Shown here one piece after another: positions 5,680-7,287 of a DNA stretch of 7,287 bases. How positions within the stretch are numbered: the first letter of the stretch is position 1; every line of letters starts with the position of its first letter. The notes under the pieces are model-generated. The model was not told the origin of the DNA and did not search any database. It saw only the letters and a program-made list of their open reading frames with translations. Source of the DNA: Prevotellaceae bacterium UBA4301 (GTDB taxonomy: Bacteria; Bacteroidota; Bacteroidia; Bacteroidales; Bacteroidaceae); contig DGUV01000012.1 of NCBI GenBank assembly GCA_002395775.1, positions 1 to 7,287 on the forward strand, read 5' to 3'. The position numbers and the translations under genes are program-made.

Positions 5680-6324
5680 ATGGACGCACGACAGATTCTC
5701 AAGACTCTCATCAGCCAGTACGGTGGCACACAGAAGGTGTTTGCCTCCATCATCGGCACCACACAGCCCACCATTGCCAACTGGATGGCTCAGAACCAGA
5801 TTCCCGAGGGTGGCATTGCCAAGATATGCCGCGCCCTGCCCGAGGTCTCGTTTGAGTGGCTCACGGGCAAGGAAGAGATGCCCCGCCGCGGCTATCAGGA
5901 CACGAACTACTCCGTCAGCGACCAGTTGCCCGTGGGAGTGCCTTACTACAGCCGCATGCCGGCCAGCGCCGGCCAGCTGGACATGGGGCATGAGGACATC
6001 TCGGTGGAGCGCATCTCCATTCCCGGCCTCAATGTCGATGCCTATTTCCCCGTGGTGGGTAACTCGATGGACCCCACCATACAGAGCGGTGACATCGTGG
6101 GCATCAAGAGGCTGGATTCGACGGGCCGCATCCGTCCTAACGACATCTACCTCATCTTCACCCGCGACGGTGAGCGCATGCTCAAGCGCATCAAGGGTAT
6201 CAACGGCAACGACCCCTACCTGACGCTCTACAGCGACAATCCCTCGTATGAGCCCTTCCAAGTGTTGAAGGAACAGATCTGCGGTGTCTATAAGGCCGTG
6301 GTGGTCATCCGCACGCTGCTGTGA
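5680..6324 (+). CDS. CI/LexA-like repressor: HTH plus S24 self-cleaving peptidase
   Basis: A 214-aa transcription regulator. Residues about 4-60 are an XRE/CI-type helix-turn-helix domain (TQKVFASIIGTTQPTIANWM, then FEWLTG). Residues about 85-205 are a peptidase S24 domain of the LexA/UmuD/CI type. Catalytic Ser129 lies in VVGNSMDPTI and Lys169 in GERMLKRIKG. The expected self-cleavage site is Ala97-Gly98 in MPASAGQL. All parts for RecA-stimulated self-cleavage are present, so release of repression after DNA damage is the family-based expectation. The start is ATG 5680; an in-frame TTG at 5653 is inside the -7 box and is rejected. No phage structural, lysis or integrase genes lie nearby, so this may be a stand-alone host regulator or a relic of a prophage. 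Its GC content is visibly higher than that of the LRR gene. Confidence 0.92.
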   Translation: MDARQILKTLISQYGGTQKVFASIIGTTQPTIANWMAQNQIPEGGIAKICRALPEVSFEWLTGKEEMPRRGYQDTNYSVSDQLPVGVPYYSRMPASAGQLDMGHEDISVERISIPGLNVDAYFPVVGNSMDPTIQSGDIVGIKRLDSTGRIRPNDIYLIFTRDGERMLKRIKGINGNDPYLTLYSDNPSYEPFQVLKEQICGVYKAVVVIRTLL

Positions 6325-6329
6325 GAGAG

Positions 6330-6389
6330 ATGAATGGAATAAAAGAATTAAAGGAAATTATCAAAAAACTGATATTATGGAAACGCTAA
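6330..6389 (+). CDS. Possible 19-aa basic amphipathic peptide
   Basis: An ATG 5 nt after the repressor stop opens a frame encoding MNGIKELKEIIKKLILWKR. This is a Lys-rich amphipathic helix. Its stop overlaps the start of the 47-aa membrane protein gene by 13 nt in another frame. It could be a leader that couples translation, a small membrane-active peptide, or chance. Confidence 0.22.
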   Translation: MNGIKELKEIIKKLILWKR

Positions 6390-6520
6390 TCAGAATTGTG
6401 GCCAACGGCCGCACTTACGACGAACAGACCGACTTGGTGGAACAGATGTATGAAATGACAGAGTTCGCAGGTGTGGCACTCACCTGTCTGGTGGTGCTGG
6501 CAGCCATGGCACTGGCCTGA
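6377..6520 (+). CDS. Small single-helix membrane protein, 47 aa
   Basis: An acidic N-terminal half (RTYDEQTDLVEQMYEMTEF) is followed by one hydrophobic helix at residues 30-47 (AGVALTCLVVLAAMALA) ending at the C-terminus. That layout fits a tail-anchored inner-membrane peptide. I do not recognise a family. It starts 52 nt after the repressor stop with no separate promoter seen, so it is probably co-transcribed with the repressor. The clear cytosolic and membrane split, and codon use like its neighbours, support a real gene despite its size. A longer frame extending back to 6284 would overlap the repressor and has no good start, so I chose ATG 6377. Confidence 0.6.
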   Translation: METLIRIVANGRTYDEQTDLVEQMYEMTEFAGVALTCLVVLAAMALA

Positions 6521-6612
6521 TGAGGCTCCGGTCGCCGGCACATCTGCCCATCCCCCTGGCCTATACCAAATAATCGTAACCACTTTATTAATCGTCAGAG
6601 AATTTTTAGAAA

Positions 6613-6843
6613 ATGGAGAAAATGTCTTTCTCTTCGCGGCGCCCTTGTTGTGGCAAGGCCGAACTGGCCCAGGCCTATTTCCCTGAACTGTCCCAGGAGA
6701 CGGCTTGTCGCAACCTGCGGCGTTGGATTCAGCTAAACAAAGAACTTTCGACCCGTCTGGCCGAAGCCGGATATTTGCCCCGTGCCCACTATCTCACATC
6801 CCGCCAGGTGAGCATCATCTATGATGTGCTCGGCGAACCGTGA
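6613..6843 (+). CDS. DUF4248 family protein
   Basis: A 76-aa protein with the DUF4248 pattern as I know it: ELAQAYFP (17-24), ACRNLRRWI (31-39), L-N-L spacing, GY (53-54), LTSRQVSIIYDVLGEP at the end. The length is normal for the family and the protein looks complete. DUF4248 proteins are small, winged-helix-like in appearance, and common in Bacteroidales accessory regions, often next to HU-like DNA-binding proteins and amidases. Neither of those is present here. The function is unknown; DNA binding is a guess from the helix-rich sequence. ATG 6613 is preferred; ATG 6622 is an alternative. The 92-nt gap from the previous gene shows no clear promoter. Confidence 0.85.
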   Translation: MEKMSFSSRRPCCGKAELAQAYFPELSQETACRNLRRWIQLNKELSTRLAEAGYLPRAHYLTSRQVSIIYDVLGEP

Positions 6844-6852
6844 ACCGTGGCT

Positions 6853-6904
6853 CGGGCGGTGCCCGGCAACCAAGAGCGAGCTGCATCCGGCAGTTTTCGC
6901 TCTT
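6853..6904 (+). terminator. Two hairpins between the DUF4248 gene and leuS
   Basis: The first hairpin is CGGGC-GGT-GCCCG (6853-6865). The second pairs AAGAGCGA (6872-6879) with TCGCTCTT (6897-6904), a perfect 8-bp stem that encloses a smaller CTGC/GCAG stem. A T5 tract follows at 6916-6920, somewhat distant from the stem. The likely role is transcription termination ahead of leuS. Confidence 0.6.
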
Positions 6905-6951
6905 CTCAGATAGTGTTTTTAGGCACTTGCGTTCGGATTTCTACGATTGGA

Positions 6952-6983
6952 TTTGGGAAATCGCTTACTAAATTGTATCTTTG
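6952..6983 (+). promoter_or_regulatory. Promoter of leuS
   Basis: TTTG at 6952-6955, 20 nt, then TATCTTTG at 6976-6983: a full match to the Bacteroidetes consensus. Transcription should begin near 6989, about 25 nt before the ATG at 7014. leuS therefore has its own start and need not depend on the genes upstream. Confidence 0.8.
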
Positions 6984-7013
6984 CGCCCGAAATATATATT
7001 ATTTAAAAGATAC

Positions 7014-7287
7014 ATGGCTAAGGATTACAATTTCAGAGAGATTGAACGCAAGTGGCACCAGCGCTGGGTGGAGCAGAAGACCTATCACGTCAGCGAAGAC
7101 CCCACACGACAGAAGTTCTATGTTTTGAACATGTTCCCCTATCCCTCGGGAGCAGGACTGCATGTGGGTCATCCGCTGGGCTACATTGCCAGCGACATCT
7201 ATGCGCGATACAAGCGGCAGCAGGGCTACAACGTGCTCAACCCCATGGGCTATGACTCCTACGGACTGCCCGCCGAGCAGTATGCCA
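7014..7287 (+). CDS. leuS: Leucyl-tRNA synthetase, N-terminal part (runs off window)
   Basis: The first 91 codons of a class I aminoacyl-tRNA synthetase that charges tRNA(Leu) with leucine in the cytosol. The start MAKDYNFREIERKWHQRW is typical of bacterial LeuRS. FYVLNMFPYPSGAGLHVGH carries the class I 'HIGH' motif as HVGH (residues 50-53). GYNVLNPMGYDSYGLPAEQYA continues the Rossmann-fold catalytic core. The editing domain, the KMSKS loop and the C-terminus lie beyond the window. Nothing unusual is seen in the part present. Confidence 0.97.
   Translation, partial: MAKDYNFREIERKWHQRWVEQKTYHVSEDPTRQKFYVLNMFPYPSGAGLHVGHPLGYIASDIYARYKRQQGYNVLNPMGYDSYGLPAEQYA

Noticed and set aside
5665..6261. 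198-aa minus-strand frame opposite the S24 repressor.
   Set aside because: It is a shadow of a GC-rich gene: low-complexity Val/Ala/Asp/His composition, no domain, and full overlap with a clear HTH-S24 gene.
1..7287. CRISPR array, tRNA or rRNA gene, insertion sequence.
   Set aside because: No regularly spaced repeat-spacer series, no cloverleaf or rRNA-like sequence, and no transposase or terminal repeats of an insertion sequence were seen on either strand.

Overview
The window looks like a chromosomal segment of a Bacteroidales bacterium, most like Prevotella/Segatella or a near relative. The evidence is (i) promoters of the Bacteroidetes type (TTG/TTTG, about 20 nt, TAnnTTTG) and no clear Shine-Dalgarno sequences; (ii) a DUF4248 protein, a family I know only from Bacteroidetes; (iii) secreted proteins ending in a short 'YDLSGRR...LPKGVYxRNGRK' tail that resembles type IX secretion (T9SS) sorting tails; and (iv) a BspA-type leucine-rich-repeat protein. 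The genus is inferred; no search was run.

Layout. Bases 1-363 hold the broken 3' end of a gene that probably encoded a membrane-anchored TPR-type protein. Bases 364-702 are non-coding and rich in signals: two tandem CACTT direct repeats, a terminator-like hairpin, a candidate promoter, and a 61-bp inverted-repeat element just upstream of the first promoter. Bases 703-5459 carry three co-directional genes for exported proteins, each with its own promoter: a 377-aa protein, a 587-aa protein built from two copies of the same module, and a 566-aa BspA-like LRR protein. All three appear to share a Cys-containing beta-rich segment and end in nearly the same tail, whose DNA is almost identical in the three genes. 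The first two genes also share the inverted-repeat element at the same spacing from their promoters. A large nested inverted repeat follows the third gene.

Bases 5680-6843 hold a compact group of regulatory-looking genes: a CI/LexA-like repressor (HTH plus S24 autoprotease, all key residues present), a possible 19-aa peptide overlapping a 47-aa single-helix membrane protein, and a DUF4248 protein. Two hairpins end this group. The housekeeping gene leuS then starts at 7014 from a good promoter and runs off the window.

The most interesting region is the three-gene exported-protein cluster. It shows signs of modular evolution: a DNA-level conserved tail cassette, a duplicated promoter-proximal palindrome, a 7-bp tandem repeat just before one tail that could shift the tail out of frame, and a sharply AT-rich block inside the second gene.
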